Assembly: GCA_028753945.1 (NCBI GenBank)
Contig: JAPNXP010000018.1
Location: 3,101,643-3,165,642, forward strand
DNA length: 64,000 nucleotides
Direction of reading: 5' to 3'
From: Hexactinellida sp. DTS-2022
Lineage: Eukaryota; Porifera; Hexactinellida
Position numbers and translations under genes: made by a program. Shown one piece after another: positions 1 through 11,692 of the stretch (position 1 is the first letter of the stretch; every line of letters starts with the position of its first letter). The notes under the pieces were generated by a model. The model searched no databases, was not told the origin of the DNA, and saw only the letters and a program-made list of their open reading frames with translations.

Positions 1-1760
1 GTTTATCTTAAAGTACACTTAAAATTGATTTAGAAACATTCCTTCCAAATTTAAAATCCTCCAAATACGAAAGACACAAAAATAAGATAGAAAAATTTCA
101 AAAAATATTGTTATTAAATTCTGTTTGCAAGTCAAGGTTTACCAGAGCATAGTCCAAATATATTTACGTTTGATCATCAAAAAATTACGGATTCTAGGGT
201 TTTCGACTCCGCTGAAATCGATTATAATAGTTTCGAAACGATTTGACTAGGTCAATTTTTTGCCTATTCGAAGATGCTGGACCACTGTGGCTGAATTCGA
301 TAATAATAATATGCCCTATATTCGTGAGTGTGAAAAATACCCCTACTTCTCCCCATTGGCCCACTGTGGCATGCAAATAGTGACGCCTTCATTTTTAGAT
401 CTTTTTTATTCATGGTGGCTTATCGTTAACTCTAAACAACGATTCCATCCTAATTCTATTGGGAAAGCAATAGTTCTGCGGATGGAAAGTTACTTTTTTT
501 GCGAGGCCTGCCAGACTGGCTTGAAAAGTGGAAATCTTCACAAACTCAGGGTTTTACTAATCAAACCTTCGATGCTCTAATACTAACCTGTCGATCCATA
601 GCAGATTTATGTGATGACCTCTTCTCCGATGGTTATGAATATATCATGACAGGAAGGTTTCAAACGGATCCTTTAGAAAGGAGATTCTCGCAATACAGAC
701 AAATGAGTGGTGGTCGCTTTCTCATTAGTCTCAAGGAAGTATTAATTAAAAGTCAGAATCTATAATCCAAGTGAAAACCATTCTTAAAAAAAGCCTAGAA
801 TCTTTGGATTATTTACCAAATAAACCTTTTGAGTCAAGTGAGCTAATCGAACAACTTGTCACTGAAATTGTACAAAATGAAGAATTTGAGAATTTGACCC
901 TCTCTAATGACTGTAAAGAAGTTACCGTCTACATCTCAGGGTATATCACTCACTCATTAGTCCCCAATATTGCGTGTAAGGACTGTTTAGATTGTTTATA
1001 GAATAATACTGAAAGTAGTCCATATGTCGAGAGACTTAACAGGGGGGGGGACTTACCATACCGTCACAGTCCCTAAATAATTACCTTCAGATGGCATTTG
1101 CTGTAATTGAATCAATTGAGTCGAAGGTTCTCCATTCTGGCCTACAAGCGAAGATTCTAACTGCTACCTTATTAAATCGTTTGTCAACTGATTGGGAATC
1201 CAGCTTCTCCTGCCAAAGTCATACACAAGAAAATCGAGAACTCATCAATTGTAAAATCTGCAATATCTATTTTTCAAATCTTGCAAAGGCTGTAACTGAA
1301 ACAAAGAGAAATAATCAAGTAGAGAGCTTTAAGTTACGTAAACGTAATAAATTATAGTTTTTCTAACAATTTTCAGCCATACTACTCCCTAAAATTGAGT
1401 TTATTCAATCCACATACTCTATCAGATAGATCAAACCTTTCATTTTCAGCATACATTTCAGCATTAACAATAATAATAATATTTTTGTTTATAAAATCTC
1501 TATTTGGTAATATTACTGTGTATCTTAAAATGATATTTTTTGTGTAAATTTCGTAAATGCTGACTCATAATTAAAATGCGCCTAAACTATATGAGGAATG
1601 GCCTTTTCAACCTTTTGAGGAGTCTCAATTGATTCCTCGTATTTCTTTACCCCAAAGAAGTTCAATTCACAAGCAATGGAGGCTTAGTTTTTATTTTATG
1701 ATATTTATAAAACTGGACTATGATTCGGCAGCATGTATAGCCGTATTATAGTAGGCCATG
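1..1760 (+). mobile_element. P element (THAP9-like), 3' part; left end outside window
   Basis: Coding remnants from about 260 to 1357 match the P element at 41.6-44.7 kb piece by piece. Its right end reads TATAGTAGGCCATG at 1747-1760, the same end motif as the other P copies (AGTAGGCTATG). The left end is cut by the window border. It lies in the part of the UBR4 locus downstream of the last exon found. Confidence 0.75.
260..1357 (+). pseudogene. P-element transposase, C-terminal half, broken
   Basis: Four frame-shifted pieces cover the C-terminal half of a THAP9/P-type transposase. The first holds FLDLFYSWWLIVNSKQRFHP; the second holds TGRFQTDPLERRFSQYRQMS, the most conserved motif of this family. 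The third contains VTVYISGYITHSL and CKDCLDCL, the C-x2-C region, and the fourth MAFAVIES. The 41.6-44.7-kb copy has the same order. Stops and frameshifts between pieces show it is not functional. The N-terminal THAP DNA-binding domain and first catalytic Asp lie outside the window. Confidence 0.85.
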
Positions 1761-1993
1761 ATATAGGTTAATGATTACTGAAAAATAATTTGCATCATCA
1801 AACATGCCGTATTTATATTTAGAATAAAGACAAATTACATCAATTATGTAATTGTAGTAGAGGTTTTAGTGCTTCGATTCGATTATCGATACGCAACAAA
1901 GATCGGGTGCATTTCCTTAACCACCTGTATTAAAACGAGACGCATTAAGATTAGAAAATCAAAAAATATAATGAACAGGTTTATCTTGTATCT

Positions 1994-2559
1994 AGAGGGT
2001 CCGGATGGATTACGGATTTACGGATTTTGGAACGGATTTGGAAAAAATCTCAAATCCGTTCCAAAATCCGTAAATATTAGATTTTTAATTGATTTTGAAA
2101 TTATTCTCAAATCTATCAAAAATCCTTTATGGTAATATGTTATATAATGGATTTTGGATTGAGAATGTAGTTTGTACCTCCTAAATTTAAAAAAATATAC
2201 AGATGATAAATACTAGAAAGACTTCTAAACCAACCATCTGCATCTAGATATCTGTTGTACTATATGCAATTAAAAATGAATTGGGCAAACGTATAAATTT
2301 TGGAAATTTGAATGGAATTCGGAAATCAATTGGGATTTGCAAGTTCTTCTGAATTAGGAAATCGGTATGGATTTGGAATTCATTAAGATTTTATTAGAAT
2401 ATAAAAATCAGCAATGTTGAGAGGGTCGGTATTGATTACGGATTTACGGATTTCAAATCCGAAATTTACGGATATGGAACGGATTTGGAATTTTTATTCT
2501 AGATGAGATGGATTATGGAGCAGATATAGAAACGGGTTCCGATCCATTCGGGCCTCTGC
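1994..2559. mobile_element. hAT-like MITE, TSD TTGTATCT
   Basis: The direct repeat TTGTATCT (1986-1993 and 2560-2567) flanks inverted ends related to AGAGGGTCCGGATGG and its complement. The interior has repeated GGATTTACGGATTT words in both orientations. No coding capacity was seen. The 8-bp duplication is the basis for the hAT-like call. Confidence 0.75.
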
Positions 2560-2567
2560 TTGTATCT

Positions 2568-3192
2568 CTATACTGATTTAGGTAAAAAGTAAGTCTCTAC
2601 AAATGATTTTATTATCCTTTGAACATTAAGTATCATCTGTAATTAAGGTAAGAGTGGAAGAATATGTTTTTCTGAAAGCACGAATCAGTAAAGTAATTAT
2701 TATAATGTTTGAGGACATATGTAGGCAATGAACGACATGAGGTTAGAATCAAAGAAAATCGATTTTCACAAAAACTTGATATTGTAGAATATTAAATTTC
2801 AAAAATAATTGACTTTTAAGTCATACATATTACTATTTACACTAGTCAGACCCCAGTGTCATTAATTGGAGAAATAAGAGTTAATAAAATGATGCTTGTT
2901 CATAAAAATGTGTAAACTATGATATAAAATAAAACGCCAGTGTTCGAAACCATATAATCTCGCGTAATCTATGTAATTTGTTGTCGTTGGAATAAGCAGT
3001 AATAATTAGTACATGTCTGAGCAAGTTCCTGCTTACATGTATAGTGATTTTTTTGTTGAAAATAAAACAATTTCAATTTTACCTACCTAAATTCTTAATT
3101 AGCATAAAAATTTAACTTTATTTGCTAGGGCAGTGAACAAAGTAAGTAGACATTTATCAGGGAAATTGATTTATGCTAAAAATAATACATAC
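2568..3192. other. No recognisable feature
   Basis: AT-rich sequence just downstream of the last UBR4 exon found, presumably the next intron. No exon, repeat end or RNA gene could be seen. Confidence 0.5.
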
Positions 3193-3381
3193 TTTGAGAT
3201 GATATTAGAAAACCTTTCACATGCAATGCTTGGTAACATCGATGGATAATATTCACGATCGTCTGGTCCACCATATGGACGATCATCAAAAGATCTTTGA
3301 AAATTTATCCCCCTGTTTCCGGATAAACAAATACAACTGTTGGAACCATTTGATCCACACTGACATTTGATGGATGAACAT
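3193..3381 (-). CDS. UBR4: UBR4 orthologue, second half of the UBR box and following linker
   Basis: The acceptor TTTCGTTCTGTTTTTAG is followed by 189 nt ending at a GTATGT donor. The first base completes the Thr codon left open at 11693. The join reads HDLSYV-T-CSSIKCQCGSNGSNSC, the same length as human [23 protein letters not shown], with the final Cys ligands aligned (CQCG for CDCG, and the closing SC). A poorly conserved, Asp/Pro/Tyr-containing linker follows (DDRPYGGPDDREYYPSML), where the human protein is also low-complexity. A conserved aromatic before CDCG is replaced (SFFCDCG becomes SIKCQCG). Human Asp in CDCG is Gln here, which may affect ligand preference. Two bases are left over, so the gene continues below 3193, where no further exon was identified. 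Confidence 0.85.
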
Positions 3382-3740
3382 CTAAAAACAGAACGAAATG
3401 AAGATTATGAATTGGTCTTAATTTTAAATTAAAATAACTGAAATGTAAAGAGAAAGGGAAAATAAATTCTACAGGAATGTTGAAGAAATCGGTCAAAAAT
3501 AGAAATTAATAGTTCTTAGTTATCAAAACTAAGAAGGCAACTAGGGTTGTATATTGCTGACATGTCCCGTTGTAAAATTCAAACAGATGAAATAATGTCA
3601 GATTTATGAAAGTTATGGATGAAGATTAATTAATTAAGAGATTGTTGCCAAATGACAAATAAGGCTTTATAAAAAAAGTATTCAACCATACCAATTTAAT
3701 AAAAATATCAAGAAGAAATAACTACTTTACTAGTAACTCT

Positions 3741-3895
3741 TTTATCATTAGTATCTTGTCTACGATTAGGACAGTGCAAGCAGCAACTGTGAACTACTTC
3801 ACTACACTGTTTACATTTTCTAACTTTACGAAGAGTTAACATCACAGGGTCACTATTGGTCAGGAGGCGTGTAAATGTCTGTGCTGTTTAAACAA
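3741..3895 (-). CDS. Unassigned Cys/His-rich open segment (possible exon)
   Basis: On the minus strand an acceptor-like TTTGTTTAAACAG is followed by about 50 open codons. These include KVRKCKQCSEVVHSCCLHCP, a C-x2-C-x5-H-x-C-C-x2-C arrangement that could bind zinc. A GTAAAG follows. Its phase does not fit between the two UBR-box exons that flank it, and including it would put ~50 residues inside the zinc finger, so it is not treated as part of UBR4. It could be a transposon fragment or chance. The function is unknown. Confidence 0.25.
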
Positions 3896-3988
3896 ATGAG
3901 CATTTTCTTGAAAGACTATCCCGATATCTTATAATTAACTTGTTACAAGCTTCTAGAGCCTCTTATGAATACTCTTTCATTCCATATA

Positions 3989-4399
3989 CAGTCAACTCCC
4001 GTTATAACCAAGTGGGATAAAACGAAGTACCTGCTTATAACGAAGTCATTCACTGGTCCGGAAATCCTTCTATCTTATTACATTATAAAAACTTCGGTTA
4101 CAACGAAATGGATATAACGAAACTCCGCTTATAACGAAGTCATTTAAATCCCATATAGTCTCTAATCTATTAATTTTACTCCGGTTATAACGAACTCCGG
4201 TTATAACGAATTCTCTATATAACAAACTCGGTTATAACGAAATTTGTTCATAATGAAATCCGGTTACAACGAAATCCAAATTGTAATGAACTCTTTCAAG
4301 ATCGAACTCCGCTTATAACGAACTCCGGTTATAACAAACTCCGCTTATAACGAAATGAAACTACGGTCCCGAGCACTTGGTTATAACAGGAGTTGACTG
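3989..4399. mobile_element. Tigger/pogo-like MITE with ATAACGAA internal repeats
   Basis: A TA dinucleotide flanks each side (3987-3988, 4400-4401). The inverted ends read CAGTCAACTCCCGTTATAAC and complement. The interior is a run of ~20-bp words built on CTCCGGTTATAACGAA. A second copy is at 7329-7911. A TA target and CAGT ends are typical of pogo/Tigger; a transposase remnant of that family lies at 9120-9413. Confidence 0.8.
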
Positions 4400-5135
4400 T
4401 ACATCATTGCATGATTCAATAAACACCACACAGTGAGCTAAGAGCTTACGAAGAGAGGGAGGCAATTCAGTTACGATAAATTCATACAGTATGTATATTT
4501 GCACATGGTTTTGCACATTCAGTTTAGCAGTATCATTCTGTTTACTGGAATTAAAGCACGAAGAATGGCTGAAGTGTTGTAATGTAATAATCTTATTGTA
4601 TCTCTAAATTGTGATGGCATTACTGTCAAGATCCATTAAAGGAAGTCATTCTTGATCATAAAACAGGATCTAGCAATATTACCATGTGAAGTTGTACCTC
4701 CTTCACTTGATGGCTGATCAATTTGTATTCCAGTCCCTGCTAGTAGTAACTCATGAGTAAATTTCATGGAAGTTTGGATATATTTAGAAGTTGGAGACCA
4801 TTAATATGTACCTGGATGCAAATGGTACACTACAAGCATGAACCACCTGAAAACGCATGTATAGGTGTGAATTGGAGAGGCTGACACTATGTAAATATTT
4901 GAAAAGGGTTCATGGGTCAAACCAAACTCTCGTTCGAAGGTAATAAGAAAAATTCTTCTTTGTCGACTGGATCGAAGATAAATTTGGCAACTGATATAGT
5001 TCTGTTGAACGGTTACCCAGCTCGTATGAAATCCAAATCTGTAAATTCTGTAAATTTAGCTGTGCACAATTGACAGTTAGCCGCTTCTGACCTGATGGAA
5101 TGGAATACATTTCCCACTCAACATACTAAGCACAT

Positions 5136-5273
5136 TGCCGGCGCCACGTATTATGAGGTGTGGGTGTAGTGGGTGTCCACTGTATAGTCTAGTGGCTGTC
5201 ACTGTACAAGCACCGCTTCATTTCCTTGAGGCAGTGGGTGTCCAGACACCCAGGACACCCCCGGTGGCGCCGG
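5136..5273. mobile_element. Short GC-rich inverted-repeat element
   Basis: The ends CCGGCGCCACG and GGTGGCGCCGG are inverted and enclose GGGTGTCCACTG-type repeats. The GC content stands out from the AT-rich flanks. No clear target duplication was found. Confidence 0.4.
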
Positions 5274-5509
5274 GACTGAAGCATGATAGTGACTATAACT
5301 TTACCGTCATGAAATAATAATCCTTCTTGCTCAATTATTGATTCTTCTGGATTGATAACTTCTTCCATTATGAATTTCGTGTTTTCTAGTTTTTCCTTCT
5401 TAGAAAGAAGTACAACTAGCCTTAATCCAAATGGAGAATTAGGGACCTCATTTACATAAAGAGAGTTACCAGCGTTATCTGTTAAAGACAAGACTCTAAA
5501 TCCAATTTT

Positions 5510-6320
5510 TAGTGTGCTTCTTCTAGTAAAAAACGTTATAGTAGGGTCCTACTATAGTTTTATACTATAAGTGCACACTATTGAATTTACCTCTGTCGGA
5601 CTTCCGGCTGGCCGGCCGTACGCGATGGCCTGACTAAACCGTTAGGGATATAGATTTAAAATTTGGACAGGAGATATAGAATTACCTGAAGATGATCACC
5701 TCGAAGCCCGAATTCTTAATTTCGCTTTTGTTCGTCAGTTATATCGAAATTTGTATTCTGGTCCAGTGACTCTTTAATAATTCGAATTATCAATTGAAAT
5801 TATAGAGGTTGTATTCTCCTAAGGATGTTCTTTCTATTTATCAATTAAAATGAATAGGTCGCTAATCAATTCTACGTTTTATTCACGATTATTTACATAA
5901 ATCAGCCATCTTCTCCATATTGTAATTACTCTATAGTATACTCAATACAATAGAACATATTACATAAGCCTACTATCTGCTAGGATAATGACTGTTATTG
6001 ATTGGTTTGTAAGTGAATATGTGTTTCATACAAGTGCAATTGAAACACTTGGAAGTTGGAATATTTTACAAGTTGATGATGATGTCAATTTATTATTCAA
6101 GATAGTAACGTAAATACTAGCACGTATTCCTAATTTCTATTTGTAATAATTAATCTTTAATTAATTTAATTAAACATTTGAAGTTTCACAATTCAAACAT
6201 TAATTAAATTGTATTACATTAAGATGAAATGTAATTTGAATATTGAAATTCTAGTTAAATTAAACATTGGGGAAGTGTAATCAGAAGGAGCACACTCCCA
6301 TCCCGTCTGTGAGGGGTTTT
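5510..6320 (+). mobile_element. 0.8-kb inverted-end element, copy 1
   Basis: Starts AGTGTGCTTCTTCTAGTAAA and ends with the near-complement GGAGCACACTCCCATCCCGT, then CTGTGAGGGG. It contains a TATAGTAGGGTCCTACTATA palindrome and the GC-rich GGCTGGCCGGCCGTACG. Copy 2 at 16530-17332 is almost the same over its whole length but inverted; a shorter third copy is at 52970-53185. Non-coding. Confidence 0.75.
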
Positions 6321-7328
6321 TGGTATTTAAATTTGGATCTTCATGTAGTTGGTTATAAACCTTATGAGAACCCGAGCAATCTAATCCATCAGATATTTTC
6401 AATGTCATCAGATAAATTATACTGTCAATCTTCTGATCGATAGACTCGAACATCCGAGAAACAGTTTGATGCAAAGAACTTTATATGAGATGCCTATCCC
6501 AATTATATCATCACTTAGATTCTCAATAGATTGCAATTCATTTGTCAGTACAATCTTGCCACGATATTCACTAATTGTATTTTAGGATTAAATATGAAGT
6601 ATGTATTCTGTTTTGCAAAGGTGGCGATGTTCTGTGTATTACCGTTTACCAATTTCGAGGAGATTGAGGATAAAAATCCAAAAATTGCAACTGTGCTGAC
6701 ACAGTCCCTTTGGTGGCACTATATTTTGGTGGTGGTTAATTGATAGTGCCTCCAAAGGAACATGCTTTCGGCATAGTTGTAATTTTGGATTTTTTCGCCA
6801 TGAAATGAATGCCTCAAGGTGCTTACATCCATTTATCAAGTTAGTACGGGACAAAGGAACGATATAGAAATTTGAAGTTTATTTCTATCATACTCATTCT
6901 TGAATTTAATGCCATTAATTAATTATGCATGGATAAAAGAAAATATAAATAGTTAATTATTTTAGCAATGTTAACCACGGTGAGTTGAGTTAAGACTGTT
7001 AAGTCAACAAATTCATTAAGTTATCAGGGTTTGATAGAGAAATTTTTCCTGGGGGGGGAAGTTTCCTAGAAACAGACTGTTCCCTTGGATAAATGAGCAG
7101 TATATACATGCAGGATTTTATCCAGGAGCGCACCATACGCCTAGAGGCGTATAAATTGGGATATGTTAGCATTTAGGAGCGCGAACTCTTCCGAAAGTCC
7201 CCATAGAGTCAAGGGCGTAGCCAGGGGGGCGCCAATGCGCCCCCACTTTGTTCCCATGCGCCCCTTAGGCGTCCCCACTTGGAATTGGGATAGATCAATA
7301 GATTCAATATATATGTTTCTGATATATA

Positions 7329-7911
7329 CAGTCAGCTCCCGTTATAACCAAGTCGGATATAACGAAGTACCTGCTTATAACGAAGTCATCAATGGTCCGG
7401 AAATCATTTTATCCTAATATAATTAACAAAGCTTCGGTTACAACGAAATGGATATAACGAAATTCCGCTTATAATGAAGTAATTTAAAGCCCATAAAGCA
7501 GTGGTTCTCAACCGGGGGTGCGAGGTACGATTCTGGGGGGTGCGGAAAAAGAGTACAAGTTCTGTTTATAGTAAACAATCAACGATCTTACGTTTACCAG
7601 GGGGTGCGAGAGTTGATTTTGAAAGCTAAGGGGGTGCGGAAGTTGAATTTGAAAGCTGAAGGGGTGCGGAAGTATAAAAAGGTTAACAAACCTGCCATAT
7701 AGCCTCTAAGCTATTGAATTTACTCCGGTAATAACGAATTCTGCTTATAACGAACTTCGGGTATAACGAATCCGTTTAAAATAAACTCCGGTTACAACGA
7801 AATTAAACTTGTAATGAACTCTTTTTAGATCGAACTCCGGTTATAACAAGCTCCACTTCTAACGAAATGAAACTAAGGTCCCGAGCACTTCATTATAATG
7901 GGAGCTGACTG
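7329..7911. mobile_element. Tigger-like MITE, nested copy 2
   Basis: The ends CAGTCAGCTCCCGTTATAAC and complement are flanked by TA at 7327-7328 and 7912-7913. The internal ATAACGAA words match the copy at 3989-4399. The additional length is due mainly to the insertion at 7499-7694. Confidence 0.85.
7499..7694. mobile_element. hAT-like MITE, innermost of the nest
   Basis: Starts CAGTGGTTCTCAACCGGGGG and ends GTTAACAAACCTG. The flanking 8-mers are CCATAAAG (7491-7498) and CCATATAG (7695-7702), one mismatch. The empty site is seen in the other Tigger copy (CCCATATAGTCTCT near 4152). CAGTGGTTCTCAA ends are widespread among animal hAT elements. Confidence 0.8.
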
Positions 7912-9119
7912 TATGACACATTTACAATTTGAACTTGTAACCATAAATATATTGGAAACTTTGCAGGTTTCATTTAAGGTATTAAATATAAGTGATATAA
8001 TTTCATAATTATTTTCTCTATTGCCTATTGGTGTGAAGCTCAGATAAATTTTGTGATATGTGGAAGAATGTTTGCAATAAAAGAATAACCATTATTACAC
8101 TGTGAAATAATATGAAGTGATAAATCCATCAGAGGCCAAAAGAACGATCCCCGGGATGTAAAATATAGTATGTTAAATAATATAAGAAATGCGTCATCAG
8201 TTAATGTTGTGGCGCCCCCAGTTCAAAAACTCTAGCTACGCCCCTGCATAGAGTATACAAAACTAACCTTTGAGGCGTACAAAATTCATACTTAAGTGAC
8301 CTAAGGATAGTTAGGAATGTCATTCTACTCATGTATAATACCCTGTAAACATGTATACGCCAAAATTAAGATGTAATTGTAGTATAGCAATACTACAATT
8401 AAATAGAAGCCAGCTTGAGTTAAATCAATATATTTATCGCAAGTTGAAACAATAGAGCAAGATTTAACAAGTTAAATCAATATAATTATTACAAGTTGAA
8501 AGAATAGAATTAGATCTAACAGTTTTACTGAATTTGAAGTGTGAGCAAACAAGGAATTTTCAATCTCTATTTATGGCATGAATTAAACCCATTAGTATAT
8601 AAAAAATTATTCTCCCATCAGACGCAGAACTTTATGGTGAATCCAATAGTGAAATAAAATTGGGGATTTAGTAAAACATTTTTTGAGTTATGGACCAGAC
8701 AAATTGTGAAAGGTGTTAAAAATGTGTCCAAAATTTGGAAATCAAAAATCGTAACCCCAGGTGCAAATTAGACGGTCCATCCGCACCTACATGCCAAGTA
8801 TCAGCCCATCAACTAGAAAGCTCTGGCCAGGGCACCGTCTACGGGGAAAATAATAATAATAAAAAATCCAAAATTGCAGCTGTGTCAACACATATTCCAT
8901 TGGTGGTACTATAATTTGGTGGTGGTTTATTGATAGTGCCTCCAAAGGAACATGCTGTCGGCACAGCTGCAATTTGGGATTTTTTTCGCCATGTCATCAA
9001 CGCCTCATGGTGTGAAGAACCATTTAATACTTTTAACTCGATTGAACTGATTACTGGTGTATGGGTTGATGTTAAGCAAACAACAATGAATTGAGTTTGA
9101 AAAAGATTGGCCAAAATGT

Positions 9120-9413
9120 GTGAATAACAACAATTTGTTAGATGTCACACAAGAAATTGGTGAAATTGCGGAAGTAGCAAAGAGTGTTGGATTCAGTGAT
9201 ATTCAGAGTGAGGAGGAGTTTGAAATATTAGACTACAATGAGCAAGATATAAATTTCAAGGAATTGGTTGAGCTGGATAAAGAAGAATATCTAACATCAA
9301 TATTTCAAGAGTCAGTAGAAAACACTCTAACATCCCATAATCATTATGAACCAAGTTATGCACAACTGGATAAAGTTTTCAATCTAATCAATAAAGAACG
9401 AAATCATGACTGA
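9120..9413 (+). pseudogene. pogo/Tigger transposase, C-terminal remnant
   Basis: An open segment of 97 codons begins just after a TTTGAAAAAGATTGGCC stretch. It contains EIAEVAKSVGFSDIQSEEEF, then ILDYNEQDINFKELVELDKEE. This resembles the acidic region near the end of Tigger/jerky-type transposases (an x-V-x-x-LL-x-x-H-x-x-x-LT-x-EL-x-EL pattern). The upstream catalytic DDE region is absent, so it cannot be active. It plausibly belongs to the family that mobilised the two Tigger-like MITEs nearby. The assignment is from pattern only. Confidence 0.55.
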
Positions 9414-9929
9414 AATTGATAAATCAATAACAAGAAGCTTCAGAGAGAAACAAAAATTGGAAGACTCTATGTGCTAGAAGGAGCTTCACAAAGAGAAACT
9501 AAGAAACTGGAACAACATACTTTACATAAATTATCTGTATGAATACAAAATACAATCCCACTCAAGAATTTTATAACACAGAAGACGATGAATTCGAATC
9601 ATTAGATGTTTGATAGAAAATAAATATATAATGAGAACACTTAGAATTTTTTACCAGTCAAAATAATGCGACATCTATTTACAGATTTAGAATTTGAGCA
9701 TTGTACACACATGCATATATCACTAGGAATTCAAAATATATTTTATTTTCATAAATATATGGAAACACATCTATTTGTTTAATATATGTTACGATGAGAA
9801 TAGCCTGTTTTTTAACGCAGTTCCTTTTACACTGACTTTTCAGGGAACACATCCACCACGTAAAAGGGTTATACCTGTATTTGAACAAAATAATTTGTAT
9901 TAATAGTTTCAAGCTAACAATTGTACAAC

Positions 9930-10985
9930 ATCTTCCAAAAAGTCAAGCCATATATAGTTCCGGTTGTGACATTAAGGCACCCGACAACAAATTAAGGTAT
10001 CCAATAAAATTTCCCACTCCTCGCCAAGTTATGACGTCATTGTCACAATTGAGAAGCGTTAAAAGTCACTTAATCACACATAATTCACAACCTCTAAGGC
10101 AGTGTTCCGCAACCTTTTTCAATCTCGAGGCCAATTTTCTATAGCCCACAGCAGTGCCGCCACAAAGAAATTCGAAAAAATTCCCTAGTGTATCACTTAT
10201 TTTGGTGGTTTATGTAGTAGTATAGTATACTACATGTTTTATTGTTCAAAAAGGTGGATAACCCTAATTAACAAATTACGTATAATATAATCATAGTTTA
10301 TTAATTAAATGTCAACGCCCAAATTGGTAGACTAGGCTCTGAATAGTGACGAAATATTTCATGTAAATTCAAAGGCTTGTCACGGAAATTTTGGTACCCT
10401 TGGAAAATTGGTCCATCTGAGTAATGTTAATTTAGTTACTCAATAATTAATTATGCTGAATCAACTTGATGGAATATAAGATTTGGGAGACTCAAGATCT
10501 GATACAAGACGTATCCGGTAGTAAATGTATGTAACTCGAAAATTGATCCCCGAAAAAATGATCCCTCCAAGGTTTTCGGTTGAAAAATGGTCCTAGGAAC
10601 ATTTTAATATGCAATATTGCATGGAACTTTAAATCCATGAGATATTCTATAAAACAATTATTGTCTGAAATTCTGCCGGCCGCAAAAAGTTATTTGCCGG
10701 CCGCATGCGGCCGGCAAATGAGGGATGCGGAACACAGCTCTAAGGGATAAAATCTGAAAAGTTAATAGAACATGCACATTAATGATGCGGACACGTTGGA
10801 ACTACCAAAATGGTTACTCATTACCACATGATGACGTATTCATTAAAATTATTATTGTTAAAATTTTTAGGCCTATTTACGCTCCATAATCAAGGTTAGA
10901 AGTACATAAGCACACACTAACCGCGAAGCCGTTGGGGTGTGTTTGTGTTCCGCCGTGTAGCGACCTAGCAAGCGAAGCACGCTAG
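9930..10985 (+). mobile_element. Helitron-like repeat, copy A (interrupted)
   Basis: Shares CACCCGCCAACAAG-like, GACGTCATTGTCACA and TTAATGATGCGGACAC segments with the copies at 21.4, 25.2 and 34.1 kb. It ends in a CCGCGAAGCCGTTGG hairpin, then AGCGAAGCACGCTAG. The CTAG end preceded by a GC hairpin suggests a non-autonomous Helitron. No Rep/helicase coding was seen, so this is inference. A hAT-like MITE at 10100-10737 interrupts it. Confidence 0.5.
10100..10737. mobile_element. hAT-like MITE, TSD CTCTAAGG
   Basis: Starts CAGTGTTCCGCAACC and ends GGATGCGGAACACAG, with exact CTCTAAGG repeats at 10092-10099 and 10738-10745. Copy B of the host repeat (21595-21605) shows the uninterrupted sequence around CTCTAAG, so the insertion is directly demonstrable. 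It contains a GCCGGCCGCATGCGGCCGGC palindrome. Confidence 0.88.
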
Positions 10986-11692
10986 ATACCATATAAACCA
11001 TAAGCAGTATTTAGTTACATTAATAGATAATAATAGTCACAAATGAAGATTATATAAACTGGAACGCATTTAGCTTAGGTGAAACGCGTTTGGCGCAACA
11101 ACTTCATTACAACAATTTGATAAGCGGGAAAATAGGAAATAATAGAAATCTGAAAAACTAATTCCATTTGTACATTAATGATGCGAAAGTGTGGGTCACA
11201 AGATATAATTAATATGCTTACTCCTTATGGTATGGTATCATGACTCATCAATTAAATTTAATACTGTTAAGTTTGACTATGATAGGCCTATTTACATGAT
11301 AATTAATGATCGAGGAATAAATCACAGAAGATCCGCGGAGCGGTTGTTGCGTGGTAGTTTCCTGCCGAGAAACGAGCAGAAAAGAAAACTATCTATCTTA
11401 GAAATTTCAGAATTCAATTTAAACGCCCATCAAATTCAAATGAACTCCGTCTTGATGAGATAATCGTCTAATTCGACAGTCAAGATTTAGAAAGTATAAG
11501 CATCCCAAAACAATAGGTCAAATGGTACTGGAACAACATTGACCATTTAAATAAAGTGTCAAACTCTTATATCTGGGAGGAAAGGGAAATAGTGGAATAT
11601 ACAGAATATTAAATTACGTCATTTGATATATTTAGACACACACAAACTTTCACTACTCAAATTTGAAACAATAATAAAAACTATATACTTAC

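Larger units (their letters stand above)
7210..8246. mobile_element. hAT-like MITE (GGGCGTAGCC family), TSD CATAGAGT
   Basis: Starts CAAGGGCGTAGCCAGG and ends CTAGCTACGCCCCTG, flanked by exact CATAGAGT repeats at 7202-7209 and 8247-8254. The same end family occurs at 13582, 38859 and 46103. The element carries a nested Tigger-like MITE, which itself carries a hAT-like MITE. Confidence 0.85.
6671..9085. repeat. Copy of the hairpin repeat, split by a nested insertion
   Basis: The sequence at 6671-7025 and 8350-9085 matches the repeat units of the 56-64-kb array. It has two ~125-bp hairpins (6671-6796 and 8861-8986), the GTTAACCACGGTGAGTTGAG segment, the ATAGAAGCCAGCT segment, the 50-bp TCAATATAATTATTACAAGT minisatellite and the GGACCAGACAAA segment. 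Sequence including the element at 7210-8246 was inserted into it, separating the parts. Confidence 0.75.
3382..11692 (-). other. UBR4 intron (8.3 kb) inside the UBR box
   Basis: This intron separates the two halves of the zinc finger. It holds a Cys-rich unassigned frame (3741-3895), a Tigger-like MITE (3989-4399), one copy of an 0.8-kb inverted-repeat element (5510-6320), a split copy of the hairpin repeat with nested insertions (6671-9085), a Tigger transposase remnant (9120-9413) and Helitron-like sequence interrupted by a hAT-like MITE (10100-10737). A short element with GGCGCCAC inverted ends lies at 5136-5273. Nothing recognisable was seen in 4402-5130, 9420-9900 and 11480-11690. Confidence 0.75.
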
